Assembly: GCF_000429965.1 (NCBI RefSeq)
Contig: NZ_AUCW01000007.1
Location: 124,001-188,000, forward strand
DNA from: Desulfogranum mediterraneum DSM 13871
Lineage (GTDB): Bacteria > Desulfobacterota > Desulfobulbia > Desulfobulbales > Desulfobulbaceae
Direction of reading: 5' to 3'
Length of the DNA: 64,000 nucleotides
Shown: positions 9,050 to 17,256 of the stretch, piece by piece
Numbering within the stretch: the first letter of the stretch is position 1
Layout of the letters: the number at the start of each line of letters is the position of its first letter
Made by a program: the position numbers and the translations under genes
The notes under the pieces: model-generated
The model's input: only the letters and a program-made list of their open reading frames with translations
The model's database searches: none
What the model was told of the DNA's origin: nothing

Positions 9050-10027
9050 ATGAAAGCACCAGTACGTGTCGCCGTTACCGGCGCCGCCGGCCAGATCAGC
9101 TACTCCATCATCTTCCGGATCGCCAGCGGCAGCATGCTTGGCCCTGATCAGCCTGTTATTCTGCAGCTGCTGGAGATTCCACCTGCAATGGACGCCCTCA
9201 AGGGAGTGGTCATGGAGCTCAACGACTGCGCCTTCCCTCTGGTAGCCGGCGTTGTGGCCAGTGATGATGCCAATGTCGCCTTCAAGGATACCGATTACGC
9301 CATCCTGGTTGGCGCCCGTCCCCGTGGACCGGGAATGGAGCGTGCCGACCTGCTGGAAGCCAATGCCCAGATCTTCTCCGCCCAGGGTAAGGCGCTCAAC
9401 GATAACGCCAGCCGCGACGTCAAGGTCCTGGTGGTAGGCAACCCTGCCAACACCAACGCCCTGATCACCCTGAAGAACGCCCCGGATCTCAACCCACGCA
9501 ACATCACCGCCATGATGCGTCTGGACCACAACCGTGCCATGTCTCAGCTGGCTGAGAAGACCGAGGCCCACTCCACCGACATCGAGAAGATGGTTGTCTG
9601 GGGTAACCACTCCGCCACCCAGTACCCGGACATCAGCTATGCCACCGTTAAGGGTGCAGCTGCCAAGGGCCTGGTGGATGACGAGTGGAACGTCGATAAC
9701 TTCATCCCCACCGTCCAGCAGCGTGGTGCCGCCATCATCAAGGCCCGTGGCGCCTCCTCTGCCGCCTCTGCCGCCTCTGCCGCAGTTGACCACATGAGAA
9801 GCTGGGCCCAGGGCAGCAACGGCCAGTGGGTAAGCATGGGTGTCTACAGCGCCGGTAACCCCTACGGTATCGACGAAGACATCATCTACTCCTTTGCCAT
9901 CACCACCGAGAACGGCGAGTGGAAGATCGTTGAAGGTCTGGAGATCAGCGATTTCAGCCGTGAGCGGATGAAGGAAACCGAAGCCGAGCTGACCGGTGAG
10001 CGGGAAGCCATCAAGCACCTGCTGTAG
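9050..10027 (+). CDS. mdh: Malate dehydrogenase
   Basis: Reversible NAD-linked oxidation of malate to oxaloacetate. The 325-residue protein is of the long, cytosolic-type MDH subgroup. The nucleotide loop GAAGQISYS is at about residues 11-19. The substrate arginines sit in [10 protein letters not shown], the catalytic Asp and Arg in MRLDHNRA and the catalytic His in [11 protein letters not shown]. The ATG at 9050 has a strong AAGGAG eight bases before it. The codon choice (many CGT, GGT and GTT) is unlike that of neighbouring genes and resembles that of xsc at the other end of the window, which suggests high expression. A strong terminator follows. Confidence 0.96.
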   Translation: MKAPVRVAVTGAAGQISYSIIFRIASGSMLGPDQPVILQLLEIPPAMDALKGVVMELNDCAFPLVAGVVASDDANVAFKDTDYAILVGARPRGPGMERADLLEANAQIFSAQGKALNDNASRDVKVLVVGNPANTNALITLKNAPDLNPRNITAMMRLDHNRAMSQLAEKTEAHSTDIEKMVVWGNHSATQYPDISYATVKGAAAKGLVDDEWNVDNFIPTVQQRGAAIIKARGASSAASAASAAVDHMRSWAQGSNGQWVSMGVYSAGNPYGIDEDIIYSFAITTENGEWKIVEGLEISDFSRERMKETEAELTGEREAIKHLL

Positions 10028-10115
10028 GCCGCCGGCCGGACAGCGCTTCAGCCCGGCTTAGGGAGTGCTCAAAGAGCAGATTCCCAGCCGGACTGAACGC
10101 AAGATCGCTTGACCA

Positions 10116-10145
10116 GGGGATGCCTTTAAGGCATCCCCTTTTTTT
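10116..10145 (+). terminator. Rho-independent terminator after mdh
   Basis: GGGGATGCC (10116-10124), a five-base loop and GGCATCCCC (10130-10138) are followed by seven T residues. Confidence 0.9.
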
Positions 10146-10195
10146 ATGCCCCCTCCTGTCGCGGCGACCGATCTAGCGGCAGGAGAGGCCGGCTG

Positions 10196-10855
10196 TCAGA
10201 GGCAATCCACCCTGAAGGGAGGTGGGGAAAAAAAACAGAGCGGCTCTTCACTCTCTGGATGAAGAAACTGGAGCCCGGCCGCGTGGAGCAGCAGCCGGTC
10301 GCCCTCCCTGCCGGTCCCGTAAAGCGGATCGCCGACAATGGGAGCGGCGAGCCCCAGGGGATGACTGGTATGGAGCCGGAGTTGATGGGTCCGACCGGTC
10401 TGGGGAAAGAGTTCCAGCACGGCCCGCTCTCCCTGAAGACCCAATAGCCGCCAGTGGCTGACCCCCAGCTTCCCCTGCTCCGGATCGTAGACCTGATGGG
10501 GTCGATTCTCCGGATCGAGCCGGAAACGAAGCCGAATAACACCTGCCTCGGTCCCAGGCTGTCCCTCGATCACCGCCAGATAGCGCTTGACCACCGAGCG
10601 GGCGGCAAACTGCATGGAGAGATGGCGGTGAACCGACTTGCTCAGCCCCAGCACCATCAGGCCGGAGGTGGCCATGTCCAGCCGATGAACCGAAGGCTGG
10701 GCAATGGCATGGGGAAAGAGGGTGCGCACCCGGCTGACCACGCAATCCTGCTTATCCGCTCCCCGACCGGGGACGGCCAGCAGCCCCCCTGGTTTACTCA
10801 CCACCACAAAGCCCGGTTCCCGGTAGAGGATCTCCAACTCCCCCACAGCGCTCAT
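10196..10855 (-). CDS. RluA-family RNA pseudouridine synthase (catalytic part)
   Basis: Isomerises uridine to pseudouridine in rRNA or tRNA. The 219-residue protein contains the family motif HRLDMATSGL, with the catalytic Asp near residue 60. It also has RYLAVIEG and the C-terminal GRTHQLRLH and GDPLYG segments. There is no S4 domain. The ATG at 10855 overlaps the stop of the upstream gene (ATGA), and that overlap decides the start. The upstream gene encodes a domain that I know fused to the N-terminus of longer RluA-like proteins, so the two products probably work together. Confidence 0.9.
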   Translation of the reverse strand: MSAVGELEILYREPGFVVVSKPGGLLAVPGRGADKQDCVVSRVRTLFPHAIAQPSVHRLDMATSGLMVLGLSKSVHRHLSMQFAARSVVKRYLAVIEGQPGTEAGVIRLRFRLDPENRPHQVYDPEQGKLGVSHWRLLGLQGERAVLELFPQTGRTHQLRLHTSHPLGLAAPIVGDPLYGTGREGDRLLLHAAGLQFLHPESEEPLCFFSPPPFRVDCL

Positions 10856-11673
10856 GGCCCCTCTACCCCGCAGAGGAGAAAGCCCAGGATCGGTGCACAC
10901 TTCTCCGGGCAGGGCGGATAAAAGATGCCCTGGCTGCGGGTCTGGGCCCGATTTTCCCGGCCCCAGTAGAATTCGGCCAGGCCGGTGGGCCGAATCTTGC
11001 GGATCGCGGCATGGTGGAGCAGCTTGGGGGCACAGCAGTCAGCGGTTCCTGCCGGAGGGGCGCCGGAGGAGCTGAAGACCTCGGTGAGCTGGGCGCTTAC
11101 CCCGCGCAGGTTGGTCAGGCGATAGAGCTGGTGGATCTGGCTCATCAGCCGTTGGGAGTGTCTTTTTCGCCGGGCCCTGAGCCGACGATACGGGAGGCTG
11201 TCTGGCGCCAACTGGGCCAGTTCCCGGCCCATGGCCTTGATCTCCTGCTCCTGCACCCGGGTCAATGCCTGGAAGGCCTGGGGAGCAAAGACCGGCTCCA
11301 CCCAGCCCTCCACGGACCAGAGGCCGTTGTACTGTCCGGAAAAGGCAGAGAGGCAGACCTCCCGGTCCTCACCATCCAGGCCAACCAGCACCCCGAACAT
11401 CTTGCCCCGGGCAGGGCCAAGGAGATAGTCGGTACGGCACTGGGGCCGGCGCCGGGCCAGCGGCAGCTGCCAGTCCAGGCAACCGTGCTCCTCCAGCCGG
11501 GTCATCAGGAGCTGGGCCGCTGTTCGGGCCGGTCCCTGGGGCAGGCTGTGCACCTGGCCGCAGCGCGCGCAGTAGCCCCGGGTGGACAGCTTCGACCCCA
11601 GAGGACTCAACAGCCCTGCCCCCTGCCCTGCCGATGATGAGGGAGCAGAGGCGCTCCGGACTCTGCCCTTCAT
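10852..11673 (-). CDS. Stand-alone accessory domain of a long RluA-type pseudouridine synthase
   Basis: The 273-residue protein matches the pattern of the N-terminal half of the long (about 550-residue) RluA-like pseudouridine synthases of gammaproteobacteria. It has GKMFGVLVGLDG near residue 91, a charged helical middle (ALTRVQEQEIKAMGRELA), and a C-terminal PPAGTADCCAPKLLHHA, then GLAEFYWG, then FYPPCPEKCAPIL. An extra CARC pair near residue 34 together with the C-terminal cysteines could bind zinc. It shares a 4-base start/stop overlap with the catalytic gene downstream and a 1-base overlap (TAATG) with the DUF2905 gene upstream, so all three are translationally coupled. No catalytic Asp motif is present. 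Confidence 0.75.
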   Translation of the reverse strand: MKGRVRSASAPSSSAGQGAGLLSPLGSKLSTRGYCARCGQVHSLPQGPARTAAQLLMTRLEEHGCLDWQLPLARRRPQCRTDYLLGPARGKMFGVLVGLDGEDREVCLSAFSGQYNGLWSVEGWVEPVFAPQAFQALTRVQEQEIKAMGRELAQLAPDSLPYRRLRARRKRHSQRLMSQIHQLYRLTNLRGVSAQLTEVFSSSGAPPAGTADCCAPKLLHHAAIRKIRPTGLAEFYWGRENRAQTRSQGIFYPPCPEKCAPILGFLLCGVEGP

Positions 11674-11873
11674 TACCTGTTCAGCAACCAGAGGATCAGA
11701 CTCACCACCCCGCTGACCAGGATCGAGCTGGTCAGGGGCAGATAGAAACGCAGGTTTCCACGAACCACGGTGATGTCGCCGGGCAGGCGTCCCAGGGGAA
11801 ACTCTTTGAGCCAGGGCCAGCCCATGCCGAGGACCAGGCAGAGCAGGCCCAGGCCTATCAACCATCTCTTCAT
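11673..11873 (-). CDS. DUF2905 small membrane protein
   Basis: The 66-residue protein has two membrane segments (about residues 5-20 and 46-63). They flank a short polar loop with the family-like PGDITVVRGNLRFYLPLTSSILVS pattern, including the conserved PGDI and basic residues. Its function is unknown. The stop overlaps the next start by one base, which places it first in a three-gene unit with the split pseudouridine synthase. Confidence 0.85.
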   Translation of the reverse strand: MKRWLIGLGLLCLVLGMGWPWLKEFPLGRLPGDITVVRGNLRFYLPLTSSILVSGVVSLILWLLNR

Positions 11874-11895
11874 TGTTATCCACCCCTTTTCGCGT

Positions 11896-12795
11896 TCAAC
11901 CGGCTGCAGCCTGCGGCTGCCGATCCTGACTGAGGATAACCCCGCAGAAGACCAGAACCGAGGCCAGCAGCTGCCAGAAGCTCAAGCGCTCGCCCAGACA
12001 GAGGAAGCCGAGCACCACCGAGAAAACCGGTATCAGATTGATGAAGGAAGAGGCCTGGCTGGCCGGAATCCGACTGATCCCGAAGTTATAGAGCCCGTAG
12101 GCGCCCACACTGACAAAGGTACCCAGATAGAGGATGATCGTCAAGCCGCTCAGGGGCAGGGTGGAGGGCAGCTCCACCTGGGGGAGCAGCAACACGGGCA
12201 GGAAAAAGAGGGCCCCGACAAAACACTGGACTGCAGTCAGAAAAAAAGGAGGCAGATCTCTGCTTAAATATTTCATCAGAATAATGTATCCTGTGGCACA
12301 GACCATGGCCATAAACTCTAAGAAGTTGCCCAGCACCGGATTGGGCGCCTGCTCGGTGCTGGTGCCGGCAAAGGTGAGCCAGAGGGCACCCAAGGCGGCC
12401 AGGAAAAAGCCGAGGATGGTTTTCCCGGAAACATGTTCCCCCAGGAAGAGGCCGGCGGTCAGCGCCACCAAGAGGGGCAGCATGGTGGTGATCATCGAGG
12501 CCTGGGAGGCCGAGGTCTGCTGCAGGGCTGCGGCCTCAAAAAGAAAATAGAGGCAGGGCTCACACAGGGCCATCCCCAACATGGGCAAAAGATGGTGCCG
12601 CCTGAGCGGTACCTTGACAAATGCCCCCAGAAAGGGAAGAAAACAGAGTGAAGCAACCAGCAGACGCCCCAGGACCACCACCAGGGGATTGAGTTCAAAA
12701 AAGGAATATTTCATGGCCACAAAGGAACTCCCCCAGAGGGCCATGGCCGTCAACATGGCCAGGGTCGGGAGATATCGCCCCTGAGCAGAGATCAT
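11896..12795 (-). CDS. EamA-family (DMT superfamily) transporter
   Basis: The 299-residue protein has about ten hydrophobic segments in two repeats of five, the usual EamA build. The first repeat begins MLTAMALWGSSFVAMKYSF and the second GNFLEFMAMVCATGYIILMKY. Such proteins export metabolites such as amino acids across the inner membrane; the substrate is unknown. The ATG at 12795 has GAGGGAG about ten bases upstream, preferred over in-frame starts further up that would reach into the divergent gene. Only 18 bases separate it from the divergent large gene, so the two leaders or promoters must overlap. Confidence 0.85.
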   Translation of the reverse strand: MISAQGRYLPTLAMLTAMALWGSSFVAMKYSFFELNPLVVVLGRLLVASLCFLPFLGAFVKVPLRRHHLLPMLGMALCEPCLYFLFEAAALQQTSASQASMITTMLPLLVALTAGLFLGEHVSGKTILGFFLAALGALWLTFAGTSTEQAPNPVLGNFLEFMAMVCATGYIILMKYLSRDLPPFFLTAVQCFVGALFFLPVLLLPQVELPSTLPLSGLTIILYLGTFVSVGAYGLYNFGISRIPASQASSFINLIPVFSVVLGFLCLGERLSFWQLLASVLVFCGVILSQDRQPQAAAG

Positions 12796-12813
12796 CGATT
12801 GTTCACTCCCTCT

Positions 12814-15312
12814 ATGCCGCACCTTCATCGCAGATCCTATCTTGGTCGTTGTCTCTACCGGCACTGCCTGGCCGTGCTGGCCATCCTGATGCTGTGCAGT
12901 GCCTCTCCCGGGGCAGCAGCGGCTGCCCCCCTGAACCTGGAGCAGACCAGTCTGCACCAGACCGTCAGTCTATACCAGAGAAACAGCTGCCTGACCAGTG
13001 AGCAGATCGCCTATGGACAAGAAATATTAAAGGGGCTGAATTATACCAGCCAACGCGCTTTCCGCAGCCTCTGCCGCCTGCCTGCGCTCAGCTTCGCGCA
13101 CTGTCAACGGGCCTGGTCCCTGCTGATCAACCACCCTCTCAGCTATGAACAGCTGCTCTCTTTTGAACAGTGGACCGCCCTGGAAGGCGTCGAGGTTGAG
13201 CAGGCCCTGGAGGGGTTGCCACGGATCCAGAGCCTCACCCCGGAAGCTGCCCAGGCCTTTCGCGCCACCCTCGGCTTGGCCGGGATCACCCCGGGGTATG
13301 CCCTGCACCTGGTCGACCTGCTCAACACCCTGGAGCCGGCGGTCAACCAGGCCGTCCAAGAGCTGGTCCTGCTTGAGGGGATGAGCGCCCGCAGCTTCAC
13401 CGCCTCCCTGCTCACCATCAGCCGACTCCGTCCCGACCAGGCCCTCTGCGCCAAGGCCTTTGCCCGGATCCCGGCCATGGAAGCGGCAACCATGCTGGAG
13501 GCCCTGCCCCTGTTGGTCCGGCTGCGCCATGAGGATGCCTGGAACGGAGCCGCGCTCTTTGCCGCAGCCTCGAGCTCGCCTCAACAGGCCTGGGACTGGC
13601 TGGTCGCCTTCCTGACCCTGCCTCCGACGATCCAGGAAGAACAGCTCTCCCGCTTTGACCGATCCCAGAAGGGTGTACTGCTCCAGGCCTTCTCCGCCGC
13701 AGCCCCTGCCCTTATCCGCAAGATCAACGATCTCCATACGGTCACCGACCGCTTTGGCAGGGAACTCTCCAGCCGCAGTCTGCACAGCGCCTCGCCCCAG
13801 TCCCTGGGCCGGCGTTTAGAACGGCTCTCCCCCCAGACCAGGGACCGCTTCGCTCCGGCCTGGAGCGAGGCACTCCGGGCCGGGTCGTCCAGGGAGTTGG
13901 TTCGCCTGCTCCGCCAGGCCACGGCGGCTGAGCGCCACCAGCTGGCCGCGACCCTCAGCTCAGCCAACCTCTATGCCCTCCTGGCCCGGGGCAGTGAGCT
14001 CTATGACTCCTCGTTTCGTGATGTCCTGGTGCCGGTGCTGCTGGAGCGGATCAGCCAGCGCTTCGCCGGCGACCTGCTCTACTTTCTGCGTAGCGTGGAC
14101 CCTGCTGAACTCCTGGTGGCCGACTTTATCACCAGCTGCGCCCAAAAGGGCAAGCTCCACAGCTTTTTCCCCAAGGAGCACCAGCGCCAGCAACAGGTCC
14201 TGGAGCTGGTGGCCTGTTCGGCCTTTCGCGACCAGGACGCCCTGCTGCTCTTCTCCGCGACCATGCTTCCCCTCTGGCAGGTGCTGGAGCCCCAGGCCCG
14301 CTCCTTTATGCTGGACAAGATGCTCGCTGCCGGCCGCCGGGCTCCGGCGGAAATCGGCCGGCTCATCGCGGTGATCGTCCAGTACTATCAACAGTATCAC
14401 CCCGAACTGCTCAGCGCCAGCGACAGCCAGGCCATCAGGGGCCTGACAGCGACCACAAGGTTCTCAGGGATCACAGCCCTGGCCCCCTACTTCCGGACCC
14501 CCTTTGGCCAATGGAAGGTTGATGGCCGACTCTGCTCCCTGTCACTCTTCTACCCCGATGACGACGGCCGCCGCTCCTTTACCTCCTTTGTCAAGCTCCT
14601 CAGAGCCAATGGCTACAGCCTGCACACCGGGGAAGGTCCCCGACCAACAACCAAGGCCTACCGTTCAGCCCTGGACCTCGCCGCCTCGGACCGGCCTGGC
14701 GGGATCGGCGCCCTCTTTGAGCAGCTGCAGCGCCACCAGGGAACCCTTGTCTGCAGCCGCACCATCAACCAGGTCACTATCCACCATCTCCTCTCGGTCT
14801 ACACCTCCCCCCAGGCCCAGCAGGCCCTGCTCCTGGACTACTTCCGCCAGGGCTATGAGATGCTGATCCAGCGTGGCCACAGCTACTGGCGCCAGGAACA
14901 GCTGATCGCTCCGATCACCGCCCTGAGGGAAGAGGGCAGGCTTCCCCAAGAGCTGATCCAGGCCAAGCAACGCTTCCTCAGCCTTGGTTCCTGCGGCGGG
15001 GTCCGGGCCTATACGGCCCTCAACCACCTCTTTGCCGGTTCGGTGGACATTCTGGCCACCATGGGCACCGGCCTGGCCGCCATCAACAACCCCTACAACA
15101 TCTTCCTCCTGGAACTGGTCGCCCGGAGCAGTGAGGAGCTCTCCTGGGTGGAGGTGGCCCGACAGTCTGCACTCATCTTCCGGTCAGGCCGAGGCCGGGA
15201 CTACCTCCAACCAGGCTCCCTGACCTCCCTGCTCCATAAAATCGTCAACCAGCAGAACCGGGAGGCCGCTCAGACGGCCCGACACCGGTCCCCGCACTCT
15301 CAGCAAGGATAA
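12814..15312 (+). CDS. Large exported protein of unknown function
   Basis: The 832-residue product begins with a basic segment, a hydrophobic core (CLAVLAILMLCSASPG) and an alanine-rich AxA cleavage region, so it should be exported. I do not recognise a family. The body is rich in short amphipathic helices (repeated patterns such as ALEGLPRIQSLTPEAAQAF and SANLYALLARGSELY), which suggests an alpha-solenoid. Near the C-terminus, LGSCGGVRAYTALNHLF and MGTGLAAINNPYN look the most conserved and contain the main cysteine. The start is uncertain: a TTG five codons earlier is in frame and no clear ribosome-binding site is seen. It ends five bases before holA. Confidence 0.6.
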   Translation: MPHLHRRSYLGRCLYRHCLAVLAILMLCSASPGAAAAAPLNLEQTSLHQTVSLYQRNSCLTSEQIAYGQEILKGLNYTSQRAFRSLCRLPALSFAHCQRAWSLLINHPLSYEQLLSFEQWTALEGVEVEQALEGLPRIQSLTPEAAQAFRATLGLAGITPGYALHLVDLLNTLEPAVNQAVQELVLLEGMSARSFTASLLTISRLRPDQALCAKAFARIPAMEAATMLEALPLLVRLRHEDAWNGAALFAAASSSPQQAWDWLVAFLTLPPTIQEEQLSRFDRSQKGVLLQAFSAAAPALIRKINDLHTVTDRFGRELSSRSLHSASPQSLGRRLERLSPQTRDRFAPAWSEALRAGSSRELVRLLRQATAAERHQLAATLSSANLYALLARGSELYDSSFRDVLVPVLLERISQRFAGDLLYFLRSVDPAELLVADFITSCAQKGKLHSFFPKEHQRQQQVLELVACSAFRDQDALLLFSATMLPLWQVLEPQARSFMLDKMLAAGRRAPAEIGRLIAVIVQYYQQYHPELLSASDSQAIRGLTATTRFSGITALAPYFRTPFGQWKVDGRLCSLSLFYPDDDGRRSFTSFVKLLRANGYSLHTGEGPRPTTKAYRSALDLAASDRPGGIGALFEQLQRHQGTLVCSRTINQVTIHHLLSVYTSPQAQQALLLDYFRQGYEMLIQRGHSYWRQEQLIAPITALREEGRLPQELIQAKQRFLSLGSCGGVRAYTALNHLFAGSVDILATMGTGLAAINNPYNIFLLELVARSSEELSWVEVARQSALIFRSGRGRDYLQPGSLTSLLHKIVNQQNREAAQTARHRSPHSQQG

Positions 15313-15317
15313 GCACC

Positions 15318-16673
15318 ATGCCGGTCCATACCCGCGACTCCCTCGCCGCCCTCCTGGAAGGGACAGAGCCACTCCAGTCCCAGGTCTTTCTCGTCTTTGG
15401 CGAACGCTTTCTCTGTCAGGATGCGGTCAAGAAGCTGGAACAACGGCTGATCCAGCCCAGCGGAACCGTCCATCCCATCGATGGCGAGCAGGAGGAGATC
15501 ACCACCCTGGTCAGTAAGTTGCAGAGCTACAGCCTGCTGCCCGGCAGACAGGTCTACCGGGTCAGCGACACCCGGATCTTTCACTCCAAGGCCATCGCCG
15601 AAAACATCTGGAACCGGGCAGTCAAGGCCCATGCCGCCAACAAGGCCAAACAGCTGAGCCAGGCCCTGCGCAACTTCCTGCAGATCGGCCAGTTGGAACA
15701 ACCCGATCCCCCGAACCTGCTGGTGGAGCTCTCCGCCGCTGAATGGCAGCGTCTCTTCGCTTTTACCAAGCCCGGCGAGGATCTCTCCTGGACCACCCCG
15801 GTGCTGGCCGCCATGGGCAGCTTTGCCGCCAAGCCGCCCCAACAGGATCCGGTGGCCCTGCTGAGCGACTGCCTCCAGCACAAGCTGCCGGCCGCCACCA
15901 CCCTGATCCTGGTGTGCGAAGAGGTGGATAAGCGCAAGAAATTCTACAAGTTCCTCAAAGAGCACCATACCATCATCGATCTCAGTGTGGAGGGCGGTGC
16001 CTCGGCCAAGGCCCAGAAAAGTCAGAAGGCGGTGCTCCTGGGGCTGATCAGAGAGACCTTGCAGACCCATGGCAAGAGCATGGCGCCCCAGGTTGGCGAG
16101 CGCTTGATGGAACGAGTCGGATTCCACCCGGTTGCCGTGGTCATGGAACTGGAGAAGGTGATCCTCTCCCTGGGTGAGCGTCGCCAGGTCGAAGCAGAAG
16201 ACCTGGATGCCCTGGTGGGCAGGACCCGTCAGGAGGCCATCTTTGAGCTCACCACGGCCCTGACCCAGCAGAATCCAGGCCAACTCCTGGCCATTGCCGA
16301 ACGGCTCCAGGCAGGCGGCATCCACCCCCTGGCCCTGATCGCCACCCTGCGCAACCTGACCCGCTCGCTGCTGCTCTTCCGGGCACTCCAGGATCAACCG
16401 CGCTACGGCTACAGCCCGTCCATGTCGGCCCAGGTCTTTCAACAGCAGTGTCTGCCCCTGCTCAAAGAGGAGGAAACCTGGAAAAAAGAGCTGGCCGGTC
16501 ATCCCTATGCCCTCTACATGCAGTTCAAGACCGCGGCCCGCTACTCCTCCAGACAGCTCCAACAGTGGATGCGCCTCCTGCTCCAGGCGGAATTACGCCT
16601 CAAAGGTTCCCCGGTTAGCGCTCAGACAGTGCTCCAACACCTTCTGATCTCCATGCTTTCCCGACAGGAGTGA
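15318..16673 (+). CDS. holA: DNA polymerase III subunit delta
   Basis: Clamp-loader delta subunit that opens the beta clamp. The 451-residue protein is about 100 residues longer than usual. The N-terminal FLVFGERFLCQDAVKKLEQ, the central YKFLKEHHTIIDLS and the C-terminal collar part (HPLALIATLRNLTRSLLLF) match the family. The extra length is mostly an insertion at about residues 95-165 (AVKAHAANKAKQLSQALRNF onward), within the first AAA-like domain. It is tightly linked to the preceding exported-protein gene, an odd partner; the spacing is five bases. Confidence 0.85.
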   Translation: MPVHTRDSLAALLEGTEPLQSQVFLVFGERFLCQDAVKKLEQRLIQPSGTVHPIDGEQEEITTLVSKLQSYSLLPGRQVYRVSDTRIFHSKAIAENIWNRAVKAHAANKAKQLSQALRNFLQIGQLEQPDPPNLLVELSAAEWQRLFAFTKPGEDLSWTTPVLAAMGSFAAKPPQQDPVALLSDCLQHKLPAATTLILVCEEVDKRKKFYKFLKEHHTIIDLSVEGGASAKAQKSQKAVLLGLIRETLQTHGKSMAPQVGERLMERVGFHPVAVVMELEKVILSLGERRQVEAEDLDALVGRTRQEAIFELTTALTQQNPGQLLAIAERLQAGGIHPLALIATLRNLTRSLLLFRALQDQPRYGYSPSMSAQVFQQQCLPLLKEEETWKKELAGHPYALYMQFKTAARYSSRQLQQWMRLLLQAELRLKGSPVSAQTVLQHLLISMLSRQE

Positions 16674-16698
16674 AGGAGCCAGCACCCCCAATGGCACC

Positions 16699-16726
16699 TT
16701 GAAAATTTACCAGGGAGCATTACAAT
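16699..16726 (+). promoter_or_regulatory. Sigma70-type promoter for clpS
   Basis: TTGAAA (16699-16704), a 16-base spacer and TACAAT (16721-16726) lie 140 bases before clpS. Confidence 0.6.
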
Positions 16727-16868
16727 ACAGATAATAGTCAAGGGGGCCAAGACCACAGTAGCAGGGGGGTAGAGGGAGAGCACCTCCTGTGCCCATCCGC
16801 CAGCCACGCCCTTGAACGCGCCATCACCTTTCAACCCAATCCATAGAACACAGGCCTGACAGCAACCG

Positions 16869-17186
16869 ATGACCAAGGAAGACAGCAACCTGCAGGAAGA
16901 GCTCCTCACCAGGGACAGGGACGCCTTAGAGGAACCACCTCTCTACAAGGTGCTCTTACACAACGACGACTATACCACCATGGATTTTGTGGTAATGATC
17001 CTGGAAACCATTTTTAACAAAGACAGCACCGAAGCCACCCAAATCATGCTCGATGTGCACCATCAGGGGATGGGCATTGCCGGCGTCTATACCCGCGAAA
17101 TCGGAGAAACAAAGATCGCCCAGGTGCATCGCCTGGCCAAGAGTAATCAATACCCGCTGAAATGTTCTCTGGAAAAGAATTGCTAA
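16869..17186 (+). CDS. clpS: ATP-dependent Clp protease adaptor ClpS
   Basis: Delivers N-end-rule substrates to ClpAP. The 105-residue protein has the binding-pocket motif VLLHNDDYTTMDFVV (about residues 28-42), IMLDVHHQGMGIAGVYTREIGETK, and a 25-residue flexible N-terminal arm needed to engage ClpA. It lies 70 bases upstream of clpA, the standard pairing, and behind a good sigma70 promoter. Confidence 0.96.
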   Translation: MTKEDSNLQEELLTRDRDALEEPPLYKVLLHNDDYTTMDFVVMILETIFNKDSTEATQIMLDVHHQGMGIAGVYTREIGETKIAQVHRLAKSNQYPLKCSLEKNC

Positions 17187-17256
17187 CACTCCAGGGAGGC
17201 CCGGGGAGCCTGGTCCGAGGCCACGCACCCCTTCCCCCTTGATAAGGATAGATATC

